Source: Saxidomus purpurata (lineage: Eukaryota > Mollusca > Bivalvia > Venerida > Veneridae). Taken from it: a DNA stretch of 64,000 nucleotides. The position numbers were made by a program, and so were the translations under genes. Positions 24,360-35,557 of this stretch are shown here, in pieces; positions within the stretch are counted from its first letter, which is position 1; each line of letters starts with the position of its first letter. Where the stretch lies: the NCBI GenBank assembly GCA_022818135.1, contig JAFMSR010000015.1, forward strand, positions 35,947,143 through 36,011,142, in the 5' to 3' direction. The notes under the pieces are model-generated. The model was not told the origin of the DNA. It made no database searches and saw only the letters and a program-made list of their open reading frames with translations.

Positions 24360-24600
24360 GTAGGGTTTAGGGAGGGGGCCCGGGCAATACACTGTTTTCC
24401 GGTAAAACGCTAGCCAAAATGTCAATGGTGGGCCCGGACACGCGGGGAGGTTGTTTTTTTTATTTTAGGGAAACTTAAAAAAAGGGTTTTTTTTTTGAAC
24501 GGTGGGTTTTTTTTTTTTTTTTTGAATGATTTATAAAAAAATCACATTTTGGCAAGGCGGAGTACACTGCTTATTCCGGTACCGAAACGCTAGCCAATAA
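24360..24600. repeat. Low-complexity T/A-rich segment with a repeated CGCTAGCCAA block
   Basis: Two similar blocks (GTTTTCCGGTAAAACGCTAG at 24391 and TTCCGGTACCGAAACGCTAG at 24574) surround several poly-T and poly-A runs. No gene. Confidence 0.5.
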
Positions 24601-26095
24601 AATGCAGATTCTATTCATACTATAGATTTTTCGCCAGTCTTAGTTAAACTTTATATGTCAAACCGTTTTAGAATTTTGCATTCTTTGGGTAACAGTCATT
24701 TTGCTGTCTCATGTATAGTACATATGGTATATTGCTTTGTTGAAACATTCTTTGCAGATATTTCAAGATGGCGTCAATAAGTTCGAGCATCGCAGGAACA
24801 AATGAAATTTAAAAATTACAACCCAATTAAATATATTCTAAGAAGTTATTTAAGTGCTCATTGCAATAATTTTTCAAATATGTTTGAATTGTTGAAAAAG
24901 AAAACGAGAAATGTTGTATCAATTTAACTGGACTTGTCCAGTATTTATACAACTATTGCTGTGAAGATATACCCATGAAAAGTAGTTCTTCTTTGACCCG
25001 CCCCTGCAAATCTACTATAGTTAGATTTTACGCATTGATCCGTGACAACACGTTTATATTTATATTTTATAAAAAAGTCATAGCTCACGGGTCAAAATTA
25101 CATCGCAACGTAAACTCATCTAAACATATATAAAGTATTAATAAAGTTCTGAATCAAATAGTTATTTAAAAAATACCCGCATCGACTAACACGCATAATA
25201 ATTATACTTGTTGTGGAACAAACCTGGCAAACTCATGGGGTTTCCCCTTGTTTATGTTAAATTAATCCGAAAATAAATGACTAGTGAGTAGTGTCTATTA
25301 ATAATCACCACAGACGAAAACCCCGCACCACTTATACCTGTGCTCAATAGGCGACGGGGTAATATTCTGAAGGAATCCGAATTATAAACAAAATGTTTGA
25401 TAAGACTATTGAGGTTTAGTTCATTTCGAAATCGATAAAGGAATTTTATCTCATACATAATGACACTGGGGCGTAAAGTCTATTTAAAATCAATAAAGCA
25501 AATAACAAGATAAACACATTTTTTAAAGTCTTGTTTAAATGCATATTGCTTTTCGTGACTATGTAGCACTACCTTAAAAAGTTAAGATGAGAAACATATA
25601 AAAATGTCAAGGTGGGATTATATTTTCTGCTGAAAGTTTAAGGAAAACGCGTGTTGCAAGTTCTGTCTAGATGCCACGGAACTAACTTTGTAAACATTTT
25701 TTCCGGAAGCTTGTGAAATCTTTGGAACGCATAGAGAAAAAGTTGTATGGTAAGAACGTGATTTTCATTCTTTTTGTCGTAAATAAACCTGAATTGGTCA
25801 GTAAACGATAAGAGAACATACACATTCTTAAGGAGTAGCTTGGACGAATGTCGTTTAATAAACACTTGTGGTTTATCTTTTACAAGTCGTAACAAATAAT
25901 ATAAAATGATCAGATCATGTAGGCCTAAAGATAACACTCAAAACGAAACCTCTGCACGTTTTGAGAAAACATGCATGAATCAGATATGAAACAGAAAGTA
26001 GCATGAATTTTCCCAAATCACGTTAGCCGCCTACATATTTTACATTCAACATATAGATTTTACATTATCTTCCGAGAATGTTCTAACTGTTTCGG

Positions 26096-26104
26096 TATAA
26101 ATAG
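26096..26104 (+). promoter_or_regulatory. Candidate TATA box upstream of gene A
   Basis: TATAAATAG, ~375 bp before the gene A start codon. A donor-like GAG/GTAAG at ~26414 could allow a spliced leader exon. Position is suggestive only. Confidence 0.3.
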
Positions 26105-26470
26105 TGATTATCGATTTAAAGTATTGAGAATTGAACTTGAGGAATTTATTTTTAGCGGAGCTGCATTTCAAGGACACAATCTGTGACATTTTTAAAAAGA
26201 TTTTGTAGCCTGTTATGGAATTCAATTGTGAAAATTGCGTATTTACATAGATAAAGGGGACAAAATATCGATGACAGTAGCAAAGAAATTGATACGAGAA
26301 AACAGTACAACTATAGCACTATACAAAGCAAAAATGTTATAAAATACACCGCCAGAGGTTTTGGATTTGGAGCAGCCGTATAACGTTAGGCCCAAAACAG
26401 TCCTTAAGATTCGAGGTAAGATAATCAAAAGACGGAAAACAATATTGGCCAACTATGTACTGAAAATTAA

Positions 26471-29400
26471 ATGTATAAAATGTCTGATCAGAAACTTAAA
26501 AGAGTGTCTCAAGCGGAGATTGAGTTCGATGATGCAAATCATACTGATCATTCGAAACAACAAATAAAGAAAGGCGACATATCGCGTTTCTTCGCCTGTA
26601 GTGACAAGACAGTAAGGAAAGTATTACCTGATGGTTTTGGTTTCACAGAAGATACTTACAAGTTCCGGTTACCCGAATATCAGCCAACAAGGAACTTAGA
26701 TCCTCGACGAACGGTAATTCATGATCGGTTGTCAAAGAAAGATGAAAATGGTAAAGGTCTTTCAAATCAGCAATGTGAAAGAGGTGCGAATATTGATCTG
26801 CCACAACTTGACTGTATATCAGTGACTGAAGATGACATTTCACATGATCAAACAATAAGTAATACAGCAGACGACAAGGTAAAGATGCAACACCAATCTT
26901 CTAAGCATCCAAAAAGCCTACGAGGACAAACATTGGACGAAACTGATCTGGAACAAGATATTATAATTGTTGACGGTGTGGTTAGGAAAACACTTAAAAG
27001 TGGATCGGATTACGCTCCTGATGATTTCATTTTCAACAGTAAACGTAGGAATGGGGTAAGTGTGGAAGAGAAAGCACATAAAACATAATAATTATAAAAC
27101 AATAAGTCAATTGTTTTTGATATCTCAGATGTTCAAGTAAATATGAAGATGAGAGCTCGTGGTAGATTTGTAAAGTAAGTCAAATTAAATTCTATACAGA
27201 ATGTATCTAGATTTAGAAAATAACTGCATTTGAAATGAAAAGTTATGCTTTCTCCATGAGGGTCTACTACATCATTACTAATACGTTTTTGCTTACCAAA
27301 ACAATGTTGGCTTTTCAATAAATAGAGCTAAAATAATTACTGCTATTACAACTTACACATTAACTCGGTTAAGTAACGATTTACGAGTTGCAACAAAATG
27401 TCTTACTCCGCGCCATATTACAAAGGATTTCAGAATTATGTCCTCTTTCGTTTTAGTCGTATTGACAGTAGTAAAATATTTTGTTGCCTTTGCTTTTAGT
27501 GTAGATGACGTGATACAACTTTGTAGCGTATATGAGATATACCCATAACACTTATCAATCGTAATTATATACTAGTATATACGCCTTACATACATTTTGT
27601 TTTTTTCAACAGAAACTTATTGCGAAGAAACCCATTTGTATTCCACACATATGTTCTAATAAATTAGAATACGATGAGTTTGGAGCACAGCTTTACACGT
27701 ATGAAGTAAAAGAACGTGATGGGACCATCTACTACCATCATATCTTCGTGAACGTAAAACCTGACGGTCCTGCGAAAATAATGGGTATAGAGTAAGTTAC
27801 ATCTTCAAATTTGTATTCTTACACTTATTAGTTGCTACATTTTTGAGACTGTTCGGGCAACGTTCGTCATGATTTGGTTGACAAATATCAATGTGTCACA
27901 AATGGACACTAATACTTAATCTTTCAAGTTGAAAAGGTGTAATGTTACTCCGAAGACTTAACGAAGGAAACATACACGGAATGAAAGAAAATGTTGACAT
28001 CATATGTAATAATGAAAGGATAGAATATGAGGTTAATTTCGTTTAGAAAGCTTTAATACAAAAACTTTTATTGATAGTCCACCTTCAGCAGACTAAAGAT
28101 GGTAATCAATGATTTTTCTGTTAAAAGGAACACGACTTTGTCTTTATATCGAACATTTTCCCCCATATTTACTTGTTATTTAATACTCTTTACTGCAATA
28201 GAGAAAATGACGAACTTGTTCTACTTCTTGGTCGTTTTGTCCCGGATGTGAAGCAAATGGACGTGGATAAATTATTTCACAAAGTCAAAGTAGACGGAAA
28301 GACGAGATTCGTTCTGGTATGTCGAGTTCTGTAGTGATCAACTCATTTGTCATTAAATTGTTTGAAATTAAAGAGATTAGTTATTTATAAAGGCATATAT
28401 TCGACAAAGATTTTTCAAAGATATTAACATAAACACAGAGAATTCTTTTGATTACAAGTTAAATCGCTCTAAAGTTTTATTAGATATCGCCATAAAATCA
28501 AAAATATTGTTTAAATATTAACAAAATCAAGACAATTTCAGAATTTACATGTCAATGTAATTTGCAATGAAGAAAACTTTAGATACTTCAATTACAACTG
28601 TGACTAGGTCTTAACATGCGCATTTAGGGAGCTGAATAGGATACTATTATCTTATTGTCACTGTGTAGGTAATCCGTAGAGAGCGTGATCGCTGGATTTG
28701 GTTGGAATTAAGCGCAATACTGGCACCGGAAACGGGGACAGGTATTTCAGTGTCTATCGTACTTTTTATAGTTACAATTCTTTTACTAAAGAAGTATCAA
28801 GATGCCATGTTCAAACTCTCAGAGTTGACCAACGTTTTAGAAGATTCGGACAACAAAAATAACTGACTAGCTATATTCAAATTATTATAGAGGCTTAAAG
28901 AAAAATTACATATCATTGATAAACTAAAGCTCTTTATCACTTACGACTATCATTAACTTTATGATATATAAGAAAGCACAGATATAAAGTTTACGTGTAC
29001 ATTAGAGTACAAAGGGAACCTTTAAAGTCATTACCAAAGACTAATTTAAAAGAAGTCATTATAACTTCAGAGGTCTATCCCGTTGTGGAACAGCCAAAGC
29101 GTGAACTCCTTAAGGATAATTGTCATCAATACTCGGAGACTGCACAGATATACAAAGTTCCTGGGACACAGTTTTATCTACAAATTAGCAACGGGAGATA
29201 GTGTCAATTGACATAATGAATGATCGAAGATACAAATCAAGTAAGTGCCCTGAGTACATTTTCAGTTTAATTAATTTTGATTTAAAGTTAAGTGTATACT
29301 TCATGCATCAACTGAAAAGTACGGGAACGTCATTCCGCTGTCTGATGCAACTGACGTTATTTCCTGACTCTCTGTTTCGTTTTCATTCTAAGCATGTCAT

Positions 29401-32400
29401 AAAGAGGAACAATAAACATGATTACAAGGCAGCTAACAGCATCTCTTGAAAAAAGCAATGTTGCCGAAAATTTGAATAAAAGAGTAGTTTTGAATAGAAG
29501 AACATTTTCAATTAAAGTCACAAAATGTGAGGTCAAAACAATTACTCTCAACATGTTCAATCTTTTTGCATTAAAATGTTTAAATTGTGCCTAAGTTTGC
29601 CACTTTATAATTGTTTTTCCAGTTTTATTATGAGTTATTAACTATAACAAATGTAAATTTCTGAAAAGCAACAATCCAATACCTAAACAGTGGACCCCCT
29701 TTAGTCAGTATTATCTATTGTAATCCCATTTGTGCTATATCAAATATTTCCATCCGAAGACCACTATCTCGAAGAAAAATAGAAGGAGAGAACGTGGTTT
29801 GCAATTGAACTCAATCGAATTAATTAAAAAAAAATATATGCGGTATGGGTCATGCGCCTAGCCATCTTCTTCAAATCTCCATTACTTGTTTACGCCTACT
29901 CACTTGACCTAAGATTTGATACGGAAATATTTTATACTTGTGCAATTTTGTGTTTCAAAAGAAACACGTAAAGGAAAATTTCCTCGTTTATGTAGTACGT
30001 AGGATAATTTCATTAAAAATTGATAATAAGAATATCTTGATCAAGTTGTTATGATAACTAGCACGTATTTTGAAAACACTGCAAAAGTTAACACCTGTCT
30101 GCAAGTTATCATTTTCATATCATATTTCAAGTCATCATTAATCAAGTTATCATATTTCTCTTTTCCTATTTTAGAGATTATATGGAAACGTGTTTTTGTA
30201 TGTCAAGCCGATGATACTGGAGAATTCAAATTTGAAGCTTCTCTCTCTGATGAAACGAAGAAGCTTTACATAACTATAGACAACAACAAAACTATCGTAC
30301 TAAACGTATGTTTACTTAAGCGTCGTTACGAGGAATGTTCAAATATGAATGCATCTAAGCACATAAAAATGTATCCTTGATAGATTTCAATGAAAATTTT
30401 ATTTTGTCCCCTCGAAGTATTCACATCTAACAGATATGCAAGGTTTCAGTATTCTAATCCAATCCTTGAAGGCATTTTCAAAATCTTTTCTAGGTATACT
30501 ATGAAGACAGTGGAATATTGCAGAACCGAGGTGTTTGCGCTGGACAAATTTTCGACCAGAAAAATATTTTTTGAGCCTTGGGAACAAAAAGTAACACGGT
30601 GCAAGGTCAGGCGAATGTGGAGGGTGAGAGAGCACAACAACCTTTTCCTGCTTCAGAAAGTCTTGTACAATAGACGCCTTGTGCGATGACGCATTGTCAT
30701 GTAGCAATCTGACATTGGTCAAACCAGTTGCAGGTCTTCGATTTTTGAAATATTTCTTCAGTTTTTGAAGAACTTTAGTCTTGTAAAACTTCGCATTTAC
30801 GGATTTGCCTTTAGGTACAGCAACCCGAATGTGTGAAGAATATGACATACATTACCTTCTTGACACTCATGGTCGGCTTTTCAATGCATAGTCTTTTGTC
30901 AGACTTTGTTGACCATATTTTGTTCTGAATCTTTCGTTTGGGCTTAAAAAAGTGAACCTATATCTTGTCACCAGTGACGACATTTGCGAAAGACCGTGCA
31001 TGTAATTTGGAAACTGTTTATTAATAAGCAACATTTTCGCGCATTGCACGCGTGCCTTTTTCTGCTCATCTGTCAACAGATGGGGAATCCATCTAGCACA
31101 GATGTTTCTCATTTTCAAATTACATTTCAGAATTGCATGAGCTGCTCCTAATGAGATGCAAACCATACTAGCTATTTGCCTAGCAGTGTATCTTCCATCA
31201 GTAGCAACTATTTCTGTCACTCTAGCAACCATCTTGGCAGACGTTGCTGTTTTCGGCCGACGGCCATGTGGTGCATCTTCTGTTTAAACTAACCCACATT
31301 TGAATTTCATAAACCAACAAATAACCGTCGAAAAAGACATGTCATTATGCCCATAAATAGAACATATTTCATCAAACATGTCTTTACACCCTATGCAAAG
31401 AATTCAACGATTCTTAATATAGGACCGTATTTCAACAGCGTACGCTGACTTTCTTCCAGCCATTTTTGTATTAGTATACACGAGTAGGTAATGTTTAGCG
31501 AGCGATAGACACAGCTAAAGTGAACGGATTTTAATGAGTGTGGTATCAATGAAAAGCTAACATAATAATCTACCCAATAATCTTGATTTCCTGCTGACTT
31601 TCACATTATTGAGCGAAATAACGTTCTAGATGCATTTATATTTTAACAATCCTCGTAAAGGTATCAACGAAAAATAAATACGGTTTTATAAACCAACATA
31701 TGTGAAAGTGAGAATGACTTACAACATTTGACATTTGACCTTTCTTCAAGTTGGGATCACTTATACTCAGCATGTCTCTCGAAACCTTTAAACATCTGCT
31801 TAATTCGCTTACTAGTGGACTGGAAAGTCATTTTGCTATATGCTTACATTAATGTAGGTGAAATACTACTTTAGGTTTTAGCTCATGCTTGTCCTGTCAT
31901 TTTCAGTCTGAGCCTCAGCTATTTGAAATATTTGGTGCAGAAGCTGACAAAGTACGTTTTGGTGCAAATGGTAAGTTAATTGTTCACTTACATAATGTGT
32001 GGAAGAAACAGTGTACTTCCTTTAATATCTGCTACCACGCCAAGGTCAATTGTATTATTAAATTATGTCATCGGTTCAATTAGTAACCTCTGTAAGACGT
32101 ATATGTATTTATATGCCTAACATCAAAATGAAAGCTGGTGTAGTATTTTTCTAGATATTTCCTCAGATATTCTTTGCGATTAAAATCGCTGTCAGTAGTT
32201 GTAAATAAAATAAGTTAGCTATATATTTCCAAAAGTCTTTTTTTTCAGGAATGTACCTTGGATATAATCGTGATACAAAGCAAGTCAGGGCGCAACTTCA
32301 TACCTGCGTGTTTGAGGAATTTCCAGCACGAAATGATTCTGGTCTAGATAAGCCGGATGGTCGGTTGACTAACTACAAAGAAGAAGACCAATTTGATGGT

Positions 32401-32658
32401 GTCATGCCACATCAAATCCAGCATCAAATCAGTTCAGATTCTGGTAACTTCAGCTTATCTCCGCAAATTATCGCAGACAGTTCAGATTCTGATAGACTTT
32501 TCTCCGCAAAAACAAGTCAAGAACTTTCAAAGTCTGTGACTAATTCGAAGTTAGATGTGGACTTTTTCGGACACGACAGTGAGATAGAACGAAAAATTAA
32601 CGATCAACGTCTTGCAATGTCGTATAAAAGATACATACCAATGCAGCAATTTCTTTGA
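26471..32658 (+). CDS. Gene A: uncharacterised PDZ-like plus beta-trefoil (IL-1/FGF-like) protein, 8 coding exons, one apparent frameshift
   Basis: No family name recognised. Coding exons: 26471-27055, 27613-27791, 28202-28316, 28669-28741, 29008-29240, 30175-30305, 31907-31970, 32249-32658; about 596 residues. The start ATG has an in-frame TAA directly upstream (a second ATG lies at 26480). There is no signal peptide or membrane segment. Residues 1-195 are polar and charged, probably disordered. Residues ~218-299 look like a PDZ domain: FGAQLY, then GPAKIMGIEENDELVLL, then a helix and FVLVVIRR. After a linker, YKVPGTQFYLQI begins about 120 residues with the three-fold strand pattern of a beta-trefoil, ending MYLGYNRDT...CVFEEF as in FGF/IL-1 folds. 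The tail is acidic and serine-rich. Exon 29008-29240 is one base short: its 5' part reads to TAG (29199-29201), yet its 3' part matches gene B and joins the next exon only in the +2 frame. This is either an assembly error or a lesion. Gene B is its tandem paralogue; a mariner copy sits in intron 6. Confidence 0.8.
30399..31463 (-). pseudogene. Mariner-family transposase remnant (inactive)
   Basis: Lies antisense in intron 6 of gene A. Read on the minus strand it starts with MAGRKSAY (ATG at 31463-31461), continues as a helix-turn-helix region (31232-30867: RYTARQIASMVCISLGAAHAILK) and ends with the catalytic core (30848-30399: LLHDNASSHKA ... HPPHSPDLAPCYFLFP). Frameshifts and stops break it in several places. 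The second catalytic Asp (HDNA) is present. At 35 residues beyond it, where D,D34D mariners carry the third Asp, there is Tyr, so the enzyme would be dead even without the frameshifts. Terminal inverted repeats were not resolved by eye, so element ends are approximate. Confidence 0.9.
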
Positions 32659-33244
32659 CAGTGAAATGAGCTGGAAGAAAAATATGAATGTACTAGAGAA
32701 TTCTAGACAAAGTGTAATATTTTACTAAAAGTAAAGGTAATAGTGTTGAAAACAACATTTTTAGTCAATTATGTTTAAATAATTTAGTTACATCTGCTTT
32801 CGAAATGCATTTAGTTGAGTAAAGAAGTTGGCCAAAACTGTATGATGTATTGCTTAAGAATTGTTTTAAAATAGGCAACATGCAAACCTTGAACTCTTTT
32901 TTGAAGGCCTCAAAAGTTAAGAAATTCCACATTTATACTTAAGTCGGCAGTATCATTGTTGCATACACATGTACAACATGACTTCAATAGGCAATGAAAA
33001 TTTCTGCTGAAACAACAGAAATACTTGAGTGTTTGAAAAGCTCTATTACAAATGAAAATGCAATTTGTAAAATACGCTCATGCTATGATTTGCTGCTTGT
33101 GACAAATGGAAATTCAAAGACATTGTATATCGTGATTTGTATATTATTCAATGTACATTTTTAAAAATATTTTGTACGTATTTAATCAAATTTCTGCACA
33201 GGATTTGGTTGGCCTGTCTACCTTATAGATCATCATGTGTTATC

Positions 33245-33250
33245 AATAAA
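33245..33250 (+). promoter_or_regulatory. Polyadenylation signal, gene A candidate
   Basis: AATAAA ~590 bp after the gene A stop, followed by a T-rich stretch (CCTTTTTGTTT). Confidence 0.45.
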
Positions 33251-33679
33251 ATGTTTTCCTTCACACCTTTTTGTTTAATTCAATATATAAGATAAAACCA
33301 CATCATACATTTCTGGTCATGAATGAAATTTTGCGGCTTAATGGTTGTGCTACAAGGGCGATAAATACATTGGAAAATTTGGTTTCGCAATAGAGCTAGA
33401 ACGAATTATCATTTTTATGTCCGAACCTCGCTAAAACGTTGAACTCATAGAATGTGTACATTAAAGGAATGTTATTCTTCATTTAGATTGTTTATAATCA
33501 CTGTCCACCATGGGATTTCTGCTAAGGCATCTGACAGGCGCAGGTTGAAGATACAGATGAAGATACAAGGGAATCCAGATACCAATAGATTCCTTGTTTC
33601 TTCTACGTGCACGTTTTATAGCACCGATACATGTGCGACTACCTTCGGGTTTCTAACCAGTTAATCTCTAGAAGGGTGG

Positions 33680-33765
33680 GGGACATTGAGAAGCGTTCCT
33701 GAAATTTCTGACCTCCAGATTGGTAGTCCAGAGCGTTAACCACTCGACCACGTTGCATTACTTAT
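33680..33765 (-). repeat. tRNA-like segment (Leu/Ser-like head), probable SINE
   Basis: The reverse strand reads GTGGTCGAGTGGTTAACGCT followed by CTGGACTACCAATCTGGAGG, very like the 5' half of a Leu/Ser tRNA. The 3' half does not fold as a tRNA, favouring a SINE or tRNA pseudogene. Confidence 0.55.
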
Positions 33766-34512
33766 ATGTGATTTCATGCTTGAAGTACAATATACGTTTT
33801 CTGTGAGTGAACTATTCTTAGCACTTTGCATTCGAAATATTTCGCGAAATAATATCACGTTTGGACTGTTTCGTTATGACTAATTTCATTCTCTTGATTC
33901 TCTGATCACTTTGGGCCTCCAATACCATAAATACGTACGGCAGATAGTGAATTCTTGAATTAACATCGGCTCTGGCAAGAGGTAGTTTTAGAATGTGGTG
34001 TGATATCAAAATGCATTTAAGAACTCTGGGTGATTTGGTTGTTTTAAACCTTATTTAAACTGATTGATACGTGCTGATCCCCCATGCATATTGCTCGATA
34101 CACGTTAGAGTATTGCTCTGTCCACTATATGAAATCTATCATTTGTCCCGAACTTGCAGAAATCAATGTTTCGTCATTAAGTATAGGTTCTGCATGATGC
34201 CTTATCGTTTGCCTGTGGGGTTACGCTGTAATAAGCAATTTTTTTCCTCGGTATTAATGAAAATGCTGCCAAAGAATAGTTCGGTAAAGCTAAATTAGTG
34301 GGATTAAGGTCTTAATGTACTTATTTTATGGAAATCATTTCAAAGAAGACTTTGTTAATGCCTAAAATGCATTGTATAAAGATATTCTTTCGGTTCAGTA
34401 AGAAATATGTAAAAGCAAGAAAACATCATTGTGAGAAATGAATCATTTTAGTACAATATGTTGAATAGTGTCTTTTAGCGCTATGGGTAGAAAAAGCAAG
34501 GGTTAGGTTTAT

Positions 34513-34740
34513 ACTAATTTATTTTAGGTTGATTGTGAAACAAGCTATACAACTTATAGTAATCACTCTCGACACCTCATTTCTGTTGGTATCCATTGCC
34601 GTGAGGGTATGAGAGAAGAAAAGCCAGTTTCCCTTTTAATGCTGAGTGCCAGGCAAGGGAGCTACTGGTGCCATGTTTTACATCTTTGAAGCGGGCCCAT
34701 TATCATTAGGTTATCGAGGCGGTATTGAAGCAAGGGTTAA
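34513..34740 (-). repeat. Diverged copy of the SINE-like repeat at 13195-13440
   Basis: Shares the TTATTTTAGGTTGATTGTG / GAAACAAG end and a CTCTCGACACCTCATTTCTG region with the intronic copy at 13195. The rest is diverged. Lies between genes A and B. Confidence 0.45.
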
Positions 34741-35557
34741 CTTTAATCTATAGTTTTAAACGTTACATTTTAGTAGACAAAACTGGAAAACTTGCATTTA
34801 TCAAACGAACAAGTCAATGAAAGAAGATAGGACAAACTTCAAAATATCCTGTAGCATTTCGACGTTTTTATCTTTTGGTTTAATCATAAATGATTATTTC
34901 AACAGGCTGAAAGGGCAGATTTTTAAAATTCTTTCTGGAAAACATATCATAAATGCGACCTTATCATCAAAAATTTCGATAATGGAGGAAGACCTTTGTT
35001 TCAGATTTAAGTGGCTGGAGATAACATTCATATCAGTCGTTTCATGTCTATATAGGTGTTATCTTTCTTTTGCAAAGCTCAGTACATAATGTAATATATA
35101 TTTGTGTGTGTAACATGTCATCTTATAGAAAACTGGCGCTGCGGATAGCACCCGTAAAACTCAATCGTAAGTAATATGTATTTTTTCTAAGTAACCTTTT
35201 ACTGTTGTTAACAGTAAGTTTATTTACAACAAAGGGAAAAAACTTGATACCAGAGACGTGAATGCAACAGATATTGTATTCAAGCTGTATATGATATTAA
35301 ATTTAGCTCGCACAAAGTATTTATGTCCTCATTCATTTGGCATAATAAGGCGAACCGAAAGAAAAACTGGTGATTTCTTTTGCATGTTTTCTGATTACAA
35401 AAGGAAATAAATATTGACTGACACAGGTAACTGGGTGTAAATGCATATTATTACTGATTAAATATTTTTAAAAGACACATGTTTAAGTACATATGTTAAA
35501 GAACTATTACGTTTTCAGGTTTGGGCCCACTAAAATAACTTAGATCTACAAGTAGTT

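Larger units (their letters stand above)
22531..26090. other. Non-coding, no gene recognised
   Basis: Only microsatellites and low-complexity tracts stand out. Open frames are short and featureless. Confidence 0.55.

Noticed and set aside
26361..26567. Basic open frame overlapping the start of gene A in another frame
   Set aside because: Gene A's own frame continues with splice support; this frame has no conserved feature.
28729..28866. Apparent transmembrane segment (ISVSIVLFIVTILLL) after exon 4 of gene A
   Set aside because: It lies after the G/GTATTT donor, in the intron. Gene B ends its exon at the same point and phase, and the coding sequence continues in the next exon.
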